DNA of 64,000 nucleotides. It comes from Campylorhamphus procurvoides (taxonomy: Eukaryota; Chordata; Aves; Passeriformes; Dendrocolaptidae). A program made the position numbers and the translations under genes. Below the pieces are notes generated by a model. That model had not been told where the DNA came from and made no database searches. It was given only the letters and a program-made list of their open reading frames with translations. Where the stretch lies: the NCBI GenBank assembly GCA_013396655.1, contig WBMV01007385.1, positions 62,001-126,000 of the forward strand. Reading direction: 5' to 3'. This document shows, in pieces, positions 42,301 to 54,300 of the stretch; the stretch's first letter is position 1; every line of letters begins with the position of its first letter.

Positions 42301-45300
42301 TGCTTTAACTCCAGCGCTTCAGCCCTTGCATTTGTACTGCTGGAGCACAGACTGTGCATGCATGACAGAATTGGCTGGGTTTCAATTATGCCAGGAAGCA
42401 TTTTAACACAAATCCTGCTGTGATTTGCCACCATCACTTAAAACAATGGTATGTGCTGAGTCCTCAGGATGTTGGTACCCTCCTTGGGGTGAAGAGAAAC
42501 CAAGCTTTGATGCAGGTGTGAGATTAGCCTGGAAAACTGCTGAAAATGAGGTGGGGGTCTGTGGGTGGGAGGAAGAGTCAGCCTGACTGCTGCTCCTTCT
42601 GATTGGTAATAATGCAAAAACACTGAAAAATCATGGGCTATGATGCAATTAATTATTCAGAGCTGTGCTACACTGTGTGAGAAATGGATTAGTCTGCCTG
42701 TGTTACACATCCCTTGGCTGACAGAGGTGTTTAATTGCATAGATCAGGTTTGTGATTATTTATTTTCCTTCTTTGTGCACCAAAGCATATGACAGGCAAG
42801 AGTTTTGGGGTTTTTTAAAATTTATTTTGTTAACTGTGCTTCCCAGCCCAGGGAGCAGATTGTGGTAGTGAATGAGAGAGGAAGTTCTTAAAAAATAATA
42901 AAATAGTAACTAAGTGTTACGGAATGCCTGAAAAGTGCCATTGTACAGTGTTGCACAAATGGCAAAGATCTGATCCAGGTTTAGCTCTTAAGTAAACTTG
43001 GTGCAGACTTTATCTCATTGCCTCCCAAATTCCAGTGGGATACACTAATATATATATATAAAATATGCAATGTTTGTGTATGTTTCTTGTATTACTCTCT
43101 TGATCTCCCAGGGAGCTGCTTCAAAATATTTTGAATGGTGTCGGTAAAAAGAGATAAAAACAGATCCTCGAGGTCATTTCTGAGAGTGGTGAATTTGGGG
43201 CAGTTCTGGAACACCAGTCCTACTAACTGCTTTCTACCTCAGTTTGTTCTGGTGCTGCTTCTGCACATGTGGTATTTTTTAATTGTCAGAGAGAGAACTA
43301 TAGAAAGCCACAGAAATCCCAAAGCTACTGATTTATTTCCTTTTTGAAAAATAGCTTGATGCAAGTGAATGTTTGCAAGGAAGGGACCTGTAGCTCTCAG
43401 AGTAAGCAGAGGATATTGTTTTCGGCTGTATTTATTTTCACAGAGTGGTTTTTTGTCAAAGAATATGCTACATGGAGATGAATAGCCTATTCCCCACTCT
43501 TCAAATATCCTTTCCTGTTTAGAAGGATTCTTCTTTAATCTGCTTGTTGAAGTTTCCTGGAAAGTTGGTGCCTCTTCTGGGGAAGCAGAAAGAGGAACCA
43601 ATTGCTTTGGATTCCTCAAATGCACCTACTCCTTGAAAAACAGTATTAAGTGGATAAATCAACATGAGCCTGTTTCTTTAGAGCTGTGATTGCCAGCTAA
43701 ACCCTTGCCAAGGGGAAGCAGTTTGCCTTTATGCTGTACTTGGTCACAAGCAGAGCTTTGTACATGAGCAGGAGAATGTGCTGCATTTGTGGGGTGCCCT
43801 AGACACCAGTGAATTCTTCAGAGCTTTCCCTTGTACTTAAGTACCAGGGAGGTCTTGTGCTTTGAGGGAGGAAAGGATTAGGTTGTGGAGGATCCTTGCT
43901 CTCCTCCTTCCCTATGAGTTTGGGATTATGGAGTCAGCTAAGTCTGTGTCTTGGGGAAGAGGCTGACAGTGAGCAGTGACTAAACCTTTGAAAAGTGAGT
44001 GATGTCCATGCCTTCAGTGAAGGAATGTCTTAGTTGAGAGCAAAAGTTCAGGGTATGAGGGTCTGGTGTGGGTGATACTGAAGAGAACAACTTGACAGGT
44101 TGGGGAACTTGGCTGAAAGTACCAACTTGGCTAAAGCACAAAGGCTCAGCTGGGTGCAGTGCAGGGTGCCAGGCTGGGCTTAATGGATGGCTTTTGTCTA
44201 TGGACAGCCAAGAAACTGTGAGGCTTTCTGTCCAAACTGGTGATTTGTGCTTGCATAATGAAATCAGTCAATGCTTTCTGTGGTGGTGTTCCTGCCCAAA
44301 ACCTGGAAAACCTTGACCCTTAACCCATAACCAAATCTAAGACTAAGCGTGGTCAAAACTCAAAACAGTTTTAATATCTGGACATATTTTGTATTGTCCT
44401 CCATCTGTAGTAGCTAATGACTTTCTAATCTCAAAGTGATTTCCCTCTTCTTTCAGTATGACAAAGGATACAGCTGTCCTTTGTGCCTTCAACCTGATTG
44501 AGCTAAGCCATCTGCTTTCCTGCTGGGAAGAAACATTAGGAATAAGAGGCCTTTTTTTCCCAGAGGCAGATATTTCCCTTTCTCATCCAAATGATAGTCT
44601 TCAACAGATTAAGCATCTGTTCTGTAATGTCTTAATGAAAGGTGAAGTCAACATGAACTTTGTGGGTCAGAGATGTGTGAATTCTTGGGACTTTTCTGTT
44701 GTAGCTGCATGCAGGTGTTTTGCTTGCCACCTCTTTGTTGTCCTTGCCAAAGGTTTTTTGGTCAATTTTTTCTTCCTGCTAGACAGACAGGCAGAGCACC
44801 CTGAAATACCTTTGAGCCAAAGTCTGACACAGTCTGAGTGTTTAGAGTATTTCTGCATTTTCTTTGTTTAGCTTCTAGGTACCCTTTTCCTTTGCACTGT
44901 CTTTGTGTCTCGAGGAAGATGAAGGTGACTTCTGTGCCCGAGGAGTAATAATCACTGGGTTCAACTGCTAATGCTTTATTTTTCTCTACAGAAAGAAATT
45001 CAAGCCATGAGTCAGTGCCATCACCCCAACATTGTATCTTACTACACATCGTTCGTGGTGAAAGATGAGCTTTGGCTGGTGATGAAGTTACTTAGTGGAG
45101 GTGAGTGGTCCAGTTTCTTTACCCTAAAAGGCAAAAAAAAAAAATAAACCTGTCTTCCTGTAGTACCCCTTCCCTTGTTTACCTCCTAAGCTTCCTGCTT
45201 CTGAATTAAGACATTTCGTAGACTCGTAGAGTTTAGGTTGGAAAAGACCTTTAAGATCATCAAGTCCAACCATTAACCCAACACTGCCAAGTCCATCACT

Positions 45301-48300
45301 AAACCATATCTGTAAGTGCCACATCTACATGTCTTTATAATACCTTCAGGGATGGTAACCACCACCTCCCTGGGCAGCCTCTTTCAGTGCTTAACAACCC
45401 TTTCCATGAAGACATTTTCCCTAACATCCAATTAAACCTCTACTGTGCAACTTGAGGCCATTTCCTCTTGTGTTATCACTTGTTACGTGGGAGAAGAGGC
45501 TGATCCCCCCCTGGCTACAACCTCCTTGAAGATGGTTGTAGAGAGTGGTAAGGTCTCCCCTGGGCTTCCCTTTCTCCAGGCTCAACACTGCCAGCTCCTT
45601 TTGCTGCTCCTCATCAGACTTGTGCTCCAGATTTTTTCCAGCTCCACTGCCCTTCTTTGGACCTGCTCCAGCACCTCGGTGTCTTTCTTCTCGTGAGGGA
45701 CCCAGAACTGCACACAGTACTTGAGGTGCCTCACCAGTGGCCAGTCACCAGGAGGACAATGACTTCCCTAGTCTTGCTGGCCACACTATTCCTGACACAG
45801 GCCAGGATGCCTTTGGCCTTCTTGCCCACCTGGGCACAAGCTGGCTCATGTTCAGCTGCTGTCAACCACCACCCCCAGGTCCTTTCTCACTGGGCAGCTT
45901 CCCAGCTACTCATTCCCCACACTGTAGCACTGCCTGAGGTTGTTGNTAAACCTCTACTGTGCAACTTGAGGCCATTTCCTCTTGTGTTATCACTTGTTAC
46001 GTGGGAGAAGAGGCTGATCGCCCCCTGGCTACAACCTCCTTTAAGATGGTTGTAGAGAGTGGTAAGGTCTCCCCTGGGCTTCCCTTTCTCCAGGCTCAAC
46101 ACTGCCAGCTCCTTTTGCTGCTCCTCATCAGACTTGTGCTCCAGATTTTTTCCAGCTCCACTGCCCTTCTTTGGACCTGCTCCAGCACCTCGGTGTCTTT
46201 CTTCTCGTGAGGGACCCAGAACTGCACACAGTACTTGAGGTGCCTCACCAGTGGCCAGTCACCAGGAGGACAATGACTTCCCTAGTCTTGCTGGCCACAC
46301 TATTCCTGACACAGGCCAGGATGCCTTTGGCCTTCTTGCCCACCTGGGCACACGCTGGCTCATGTTCAGCTGCTGTCAACCACCACCCCCAGGTCCTTTC
46401 TCACTGGGCAGCTTCCCAGCTACTCATTCCCCAGCCTGTAGCACTGCCTGAGGTTGTTGTGACTCAAGGGCAGGATCTGACATTTGGCCTTGTTGAACCT
46501 CATCCAACTGCCCTCAACCCATCGGTCCAGCCTGTCAGATCCTTCTGTAGAGTCTTCCTATGCTTCAGCAGATCCACACTCCTGCCCAGCTGGATGTCAT
46601 CTGCAAACTGACTGAGGGTGTGCTTGGTCCCCTTGTTCAGATCATCAGTGAAGGTGTTAAACAGGACTGGCTCCAATGATGAGCCCTGGAGGACAGGCTG
46701 CCAAATGGATGTAGGGCTTTTCATCACCACTCTTTCAGCTTGTCCAGCCAGTTTCTCTAGCAGAATGTGGTGGGAAATGGTGTCAAAGACTTGACTAAAG
46801 TCCAGGAGACAACATACACAGCTTTTCCTTCATCCATAGCCTGTGCCACCTTGTCATAGAAGAAGATCAGGTTGATCAAGCAGGACCTGCCTTTCAGAAA
46901 CTCTTGCTGGCTGGTCCTGATCACCTGGTTGTCCTGTAGGTATTGTGTGATGGCACTCAAGATGATCTGTTCCATGATCTTCCCTGGCACTGAGGTCAGA
47001 CTGACAAGCCTGTAGTTTCCTGGATCCTCCAGCCCTTCTTGTAGATGGGTATCATATTTGCTACCCTCCAGATGACTGAGACATCCCTGGTGAGCTAGGA
47101 GAGCTGGTAAATCATGGAAAGTGGCTCCCTCAGTACTCTTGGGTTAATCCCATCCAAACATAGTCTTGTGTGTGTCGTAAGTGGTGTGGCAGGTTGCTAA
47201 CCTTGGATTTCCCCTTGGATTTCCCCTTGGATTATGGGGGCTTCATTCTGCTTCTCCATTCCTGTCTTTCAGCTCAGGGGGATGGGTAAATATTAATAAA
47301 ATAGATAAATATTTAAAATACATGAATAGCAATATTTAACTTATTTCTGCATTTGTTCTCTCAGACACTGGAGAAACAGCTTTTATTGAGAGAGTTTGAA
47401 AAGTTCTTATCAGTAATGTTTTATTTGATGACATAATATTTTCCAGGATCCCTGTTCAAGTTACAGTTGAGACAAGAAATGGGATCAAGTTCTGGATAAT
47501 AACACAAAGAACTGTTGCTAAATCTTAGGCCTGTGTTTAGGAAGATTTCATTTTCCTGGCACCTTAGTGAAAAGGAATTGAAAACTGAAAAAAAAAAAAT
47601 CCCTGTATCCCTATTTTTTTGCTTTCATACAAAAACTTCTTGGCTTCTCTATTCTTGGCTTAATTCTGAAGACTGTAAAATGCCAGAAGATGATGTGGAA
47701 AAATCTGGCTAAACCTGTTGGCTTTTTCCACAAGAGCTCAACGGTGACCATAAAATATGTGTCTTTGAAGATGTTCTTTAGAGGATTTTAGCAGTTCTCT
47801 TGGGGGAAATCAAATTTCATACCAATTTAAGTCTGTCTTAAAGGGTTTGTAATGTCCCATGTGCTCATGTGTCATTAAGCAATAGCCTCTCTTTTCTTGA
47901 AGGGACATGTAACAGGTCATTAAAGATATGATGGCTGTTTGCATGGGGAAAAGAATCCCCTGCCAGCTTACAGCAAGTTTTGGTGTGTGTATATAAAGTG
48001 TATCTATGGGAAAGTTTCCACAACATGAGGAAATGGCATTTCAGGGGTACTGGAGAGGCAGCAGCAATGGGCTTGGCCTTTTCCAGGAGAGTATTGAAGA
48101 AAATACACAGCTGCCTCAGTCATTTCACTGAAGTTTTCTGTCAGAATCAAGTCATGAAGAGGCTCATCCTTGAACCTCCAAATATTGTTTCTGTTTGTTC
48201 TCAGTTTTGTTTGGAGGTGTGGGTTTTTTTTTGTTTTTTTTTTTCTTTTTTTGTGTAAAGCTGGGAAAAAGGCTCTTCAGGGGCCATCACTTCATCATCA

Positions 48301-51300
48301 AAGCAGCACAGATGTAGAGACTATACTGGAAAATTTCTGTAAAAATAATCACTGCTTTGGAACCAGCCTCTTGGAGGTGTGAATGAAGACCTGCTTCTCA
48401 TTTCATATTCCCTTTGAATGGGCTTTTATGTTATACACCCTTTTTCAGCTCTGGCATTCATGGGGGGGGCTTCCAGTAAAACACTGCTAGAAAATCTCAC
48501 TGCTTCTTACTCTGTTGCATGTGTTGAAGACTAGGGTCAGAGAATAAAAGACAGACTAGTAACAGTGTAATTCTTCCCCCTCCCCAAAATTTCTGTGAGT
48601 CTGTTAAATTTTCCTCACTTAAAATCAGTCATTTGAGGGCTGGAGGAATTGCTAAAGTAAATGGAAAGAGTTTGAGAATGACCTCTCAGTTTCTAAGCAA
48701 CAAGGTACCTTGAGAGCTATTTTTCAGCTGTTTTCACTTTCTAATTTTTTTAAGTCTTTGCTTCAGAAATCTCATATTGCATTTCATAGGCAAATTCTAC
48801 GGGACAATTTTAAGGTTGGGGAAAGAAACGTGTGTTTGGAGCTTTCTGGCTGAAGAGCTTTTTTATTCACTTTTAATGAGTCTGTTTTCACTTGGCTTTA
48901 GGCTGAGTGATTTATGTAATAAGAGACACTTTGAAAGCTGCTTCTCATTCCTTTGAGCTTAGTCCTTATCAGTAATAAAGTGTCTCATTTTGCTATCATC
49001 TGTCATCCAATGGGAAACATAATCTGGATTTCTCAACAGGAAAAAACTTTGGGCTGGTTTATTAGTCAGAAAGCAAAAAAAACCCCATCACCACGAGCAA
49101 ACAAAACCAAAACAAAATCCCCAATCAAACAAAAACTACAAACAGGGTGCAGCCTAAGTCATTCCATCTAACTCTTCAGGAAGTGTGGACTGAGATTTGT
49201 ACATCCCAGTAAGCACATGTGAAATAATGTTTTGATGTCCATTCTATATCTTGATTGTGGCATTTGTACTTGAGAATTTATTCTGGGTAAAAGTTCAGAA
49301 TCTAATTGTCTCTTTTCTGTCAGTGTATGCTGGCATGCGTTTTCAGGCTGAAACTAGTTTTAATTTCAGCCTAATTACTCTGACCTTATTACTTTGATAA
49401 ACAGCCCACAAGACAGCCCAGACTGTAATGCAAGCCTTTTTTGTTGTTGTTGTAAGTGCAGTTTAATTTATTTTCTGGCTGCAGTCTTTTTGTTGAAATC
49501 CTAAACTAGCTATGCATTTAAGTGTTTCAGAAATGTCTCAAAGGGAAAATACTCTACATCCATGAAGTGCTCCTTTCTAACAGTGCCTGGCACCTCTGAG
49601 CAGGCAGATGGTGCATCAAAGGTACCTTAATTACCTGACTGACATTATCATTGAAACCAAACAGTTTGTCTCCTCAAGTGCTGTGTTGGTGGGAGATGCT
49701 GTTTTCTGTCTTTGAAACTCTCCAGCAGTGAAGAGGTCAGGTGTTGGGGTGCAACACAGCACTGCTAATGTGCATCAGAGCCCAGCCAGCCTGGTTGGAG
49801 TCACTGCTGGGAGCAGTTGGAACTGGCAGGGTTGACACTGAAGCAGGTGTGGAGTTGCTGATGGCAGAAACGTGGCTGTGATGAGATCCAGCTGGTCCTG
49901 ACAAGAGGTGCTGGTGTGTCCAGTTACTCTGACACCCTCTTTCAGGTCTGGTGACGTGTGTCTGTGTCAGGTTTGTGAAGTATCTGCTGTTTCTGTTCCC
50001 TTCAGTAGAAATTAAGGACCCTTTTCTCTAATTACTGAAATTTGGTAGGGATCTAAGCTTAGCAGTGTCAACTTGACACTTAGTGGAGCCTTTGTGTCCA
50101 GTGTTGCTCCAAACTAAAGTCCAATGGCTATTTCTAGACAACTGCTGACCTGCTCTTTGCCTCCCTGGCATTCCTCTGTCATGAATTTTACTCGTGCCTT
50201 TTAAAGCCAGCTGAAGCCCAGTCCTGCTCTCAAACTCCTGTGGCTTTTTAGTAGGAAGAGGAACAGCTGTCCTTTTGTTCTTGTGCTTTACTGAGTGTGA
50301 CCTGCTTGCTCTTCTAAATTCTTGCTGCTTTTAACAAGAGCTCTCATTTCACAGGTGTCCCAAGGCTGTAGATAACTCTATAAAACAGTTGCTTCTGTGA
50401 AGCAGGCAGCTCTGGTGACTTGCTACACCACACAACAGTTTTTACTGTCCTAGCCTACAGCCCATGAGATCTCCAAAATATTTTTAAACTGTATGCAAAT
50501 CCTTTAAATATTGAAACATTTCCAGATAGGGCTCTTGGATATTCTGCCTTCTTGAAGGCTGCTAATTAAATCTGCTAAGGAGATTACTGTATTGAAATAG
50601 TTAAACTTTCTATTTTCCAAAAGTTTTTAAGATTATCTAATCAACTTCTTACTTCAACCTTTGATCTGAAGTTCAGCAAGCGAAACCAAAAAGGAGGTAA
50701 GCAAGTGTTAGGTCTCTCCCAGGACATAGGACATCTTGTTCCATTTCTGCTCTGTTAATCTCTGATCTGGCCTCTCCTAAGTCCAACAGAGTTATGGTCA
50801 GCCAGAGTTACTTAGAAATTCTTGTGTTCATGTTGAATTATTTTCTTAGGAGAGAGCTATGCTATTTTTAATTCATCCTGAGGGTGTTTAATGTTATTTG
50901 TAGAAACACAACTTAATTTCAAACAATTAAGGATAGGGTAAGTCAGAAGCAGGCGATGGCAGGGACTGTACATGATTGCAGAATGCAGAGTGTGTAGATA
51001 CATCACCATTCCCAGCTGTATTATGAATAGCATTGAGAAATACATTGTTTGTCTTCAGATTTTCTCCCATAAATGTTTTGATCTCAACTGCAATAGGCTG
51101 TTTTGCTCCCTTTATTTTATTATCTTGTTTTCTGCCTTGATCTTGTCATATTAGTTACTCATCAGTGCAAGTGCTCTAGAGGGAAAGGAGGCAAGAAATG
51201 GAGGTTTCCTTAACTTCCTCTCAGAAGGTTTAATGAGGATTAAGAAGGAACATTAAAACTAGAAACCCCAGTAATCTACTTAAGTATCTTTTCCTTTGTG

Positions 51301-54300
51301 TAACTTGTTCTTCGCTTTTGGTGTTCTCTTGCTGTATCTGTATTTCTCAGCCCCAGAAGTACTAAATCCAAGCAGCTCTTTCTTTCGCATTTTCTTCATC
51401 TCTTTGCCAGAGACTGACAAGGTGCAGATTTAATTCTTGGCTCTGGTGACAGTCAGGCTCACTGAAACCACTGGCTAATGCTGAAATGTCTTAAAAGAAG
51501 CAGCGATGAATCTGCCAAGTCCCAGTTCTCAAAGATGCAGTCTGTTCAGCATCAGCGTTCATCACGTTTGGTGCAGATTGTGGTTCTCACAAAGTTGTGT
51601 AGTGATCCCCAGCACATTTTCCAGCCTATTTGTGCCAGGCCTCTAAATGGCAAATCAATGCAGGTACTGTTACCTGCCTTTTTTTTTTTTTTAGGTTGGA
51701 TATTAAATTAAGGTATTAAATTTTCCTGTTCTTCTTTCCAGACAAAGTTAAAGGAGGAGTTTTCTTTGTATTTAACTTATCCTGTATCTTTATTCTGTCA
51801 CTTAAGTTATAGTATAACATGCAAGATATGGTTCCCACAGCAACCAGCTCTGCTGTACATTTCTTTTGCCGCTGGGGACATGTAAAATTCCAACTGGAAT
51901 ACTCCTGCATTTATCTGTATTCTTGTTCCAAACCAGCTTTCCTTTCTGCTCAGGTTTTTGTACCTTTCTTTGCTTCAATTAAGCAGTGTCACTGATGACT
52001 GTCGTGTGGATACTTTCTTTCTCCCTTGAGGAAGAATGTCAGAAACAGTCTTCCTAAATGCCATTCCACAGGCTTGCTGGTGTAGGTGAGGTCAAAGAAA
52101 GGTGCTCTGGATTTGGAACAGGAAGGCTGATGGTGGTGGTTTGCTGTTGAAAGTGAATCAGTGGAACAATTAGGACTTCTTGCCCTGAGGGTGTGATTAC
52201 ACAGAGTTTTCTCCAGCAGCAAAGCTGGTTTAAGGAGTTCCTGGCTGTTTGGTCTCCACCCTGCCTGGAAAACTGGATTACTAGTCACTGCAGTGATCCA
52301 ATTTACAGTGTGGCTTCCTAAGCTGGTGCTTGGACACATCAGGGAGGTGGTGAATGGTGGGGCTCTGTCATCTCATTTTGCTGCCTTAGAAAACCCAGAA
52401 TCTTTGGAGCAGCACATGCTACAGGGTGTTGAAAGGGACAATTTTACAGGGTATGTGTGTGTGGTGCAAGACAGGACTGAATTTGTTGGGATCCAAGACA
52501 ATCCATTGCAAATGATCTGTTTGATTTCAATATACAAAAATTGAATATCTCTCTTTTACAAATTCAGGATATTAATCTGCTTGTGGATTACTTGTCATCA
52601 TTGTTTAGATACTGGTGTCAGGGGTGGAAATCAAGTACTTGCTTCTGAAAAGTTGGAGCTGGCATTGGTGGATCAAGTCAGGCCTAATCAGATTTTCTCT
52701 GGCCTTGCCTAAATGGGAAGAGAGAACTGTGGGGCTTCTTGCTCTTCACTCCTGGGGGAAACTGGAGGGAGCAATGGGATATCTGTTCCTATTGTACAGT
52801 CTGTCTGTCTGCAGAGCTGGTGTGAGCAAGGACTCCAGAAAAGTCACTCACTGCATGTTTGCCTTTGACCTGCAGGAGTTACAGGTTGGGCTCTATCAGG
52901 TGAGGGTAAGTCTGTGTACAGGTAGTTCCCAGTGACTGCTGCTGTCATTGGGAGCTATTGCATTAGCAACTTTCTGAGCAGACTGGGAAACAAAAATTTT
53001 GAGTTTGAGCAGAAAACCACTTACCTTTTAATTGCTGTACAGACTGCACTGAGAGACTGTGCTTTACCAAGCAGATGTATTCCATGGCCATTGGTGTCAA
53101 AGTGTGCTGAGACACTTCGATGATGAATGGCAAATCATGCTAAATGCTTTATCAGATTGCACAACATCTCGTAGGCTTCCTGTTGATGTGCTGCACAGTG
53201 GACATTTGATGGGCAGAAATTTGTTTATAGCTGCATTTTTCCCTCATCAGTCTCTAAATGTTGTGTCCTTTCTTTTGTCTTCTGTCAGGCTTTGAGATCA
53301 GCTGCTCACCACCAGGTTTCTTTAAACATCCATGTTAATGACAGCATTATTTATATTTATGGTTAGACTCCAGTTCTGGCCCTTTTCTCTGTGTCTTGTT
53401 TTGTCTTTTCCTGATACGCTTCCCTTCTGGGCTTGGAAGAGCTTTCCAGTCAGCTTCAGCCAAACTTAATTTCTTTTCTTCTCTCTCATTTACAATTGAC
53501 AGTCCTGTACTGTGAGTCTGTACTTGCTACTTGTGCATTTTTAATGAAGAAAATCATGAGGGAATTGTTGTAATCAAACCTGATACCACATGTGATACAC
53601 ACCAGAGTGCTTCATAGTGTTATCTAAAATAAAAGTTTTATTTTAGAGAGGAATCAAATAATGGTTTTTTCTCTTTTAGAGGCATTGCAATGGATTTTTT
53701 TTCTCCTTGAAAATCTTGTGTCATTTAATACAGAGTTGGGTGCCTTACTTCCAATGTGACCCTCATTTTCTGGCCACTAGATTATGGGAGACTTCTGTCT
53801 TACACAGTGAGGTTGAACAGTTTGTGCATGGAGCACAAATCCATAGTGAAACTACATTTAATCAGAGATCCATCTGCATTTGGATATACTCTCACTTCCC
53901 CAGTTACTCCTAAACTGGTTTGGAAGCTGGCTCAGGAGCTGGCAGTGCCTGCAGTCACGCCAGTGTTTTCAAGCAGGATGGTCAGTTTGTAAAACTCGTG
54001 TTCTTGTGTGGTTTAGATCATGGTTCCAGTTCATCTGAGTTAGTTTCCACTTAATTTTAGTAGTTATTGTATTGCTGGATCAGGAACAGGCCACTCTGTA
54101 CAAAACACTCTGGTTTTCCCCTTTGACTGAGGATGGGGCTCTGATCCACTGAACTCTTGGTGGAGTGTAGTGGAGTTGGTGTGAGAATTTGTCTGCAACC
54201 TCAGGCAGCAGAGGTCTTACCCTGGTGGGTGTGTCCCATGGTTAACTGAGACCCCTAGGAACAACTTTGCATTGAGTTTATCAGCCTGGTTCTAAAATCC

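Larger units (their letters stand above)
35424..44991 (+). other. OXSR1: OXSR1 intron 2
   Basis: This phase-0 intron of about 9.6 kb has a GTATGC donor and a TTTCTCTACAG acceptor. It holds a probable MIR-type SINE relic (about 36388-36490), a T-rich tract (40749-40775) and a short TA microsatellite (about 43048-43061). No nested gene or RNA gene is recognisable; the open frames seen (for example 44458-44871 +) match nothing I know. Confidence 0.9.

Noticed and set aside
45445..46611. Repeated + strand open frames of 83 and 132-146 codons in the CR1
   Set aside because: They are antisense shadows of CR1 sequence, and they occur twice because of the suspect duplication. They are not a tandem gene family.
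51679..51694. T-run followed by TAG, like a strong splice acceptor
   Set aside because: No coding exon of OXSR1 follows. The known exon 3 to exon 4 join is in frame without it.
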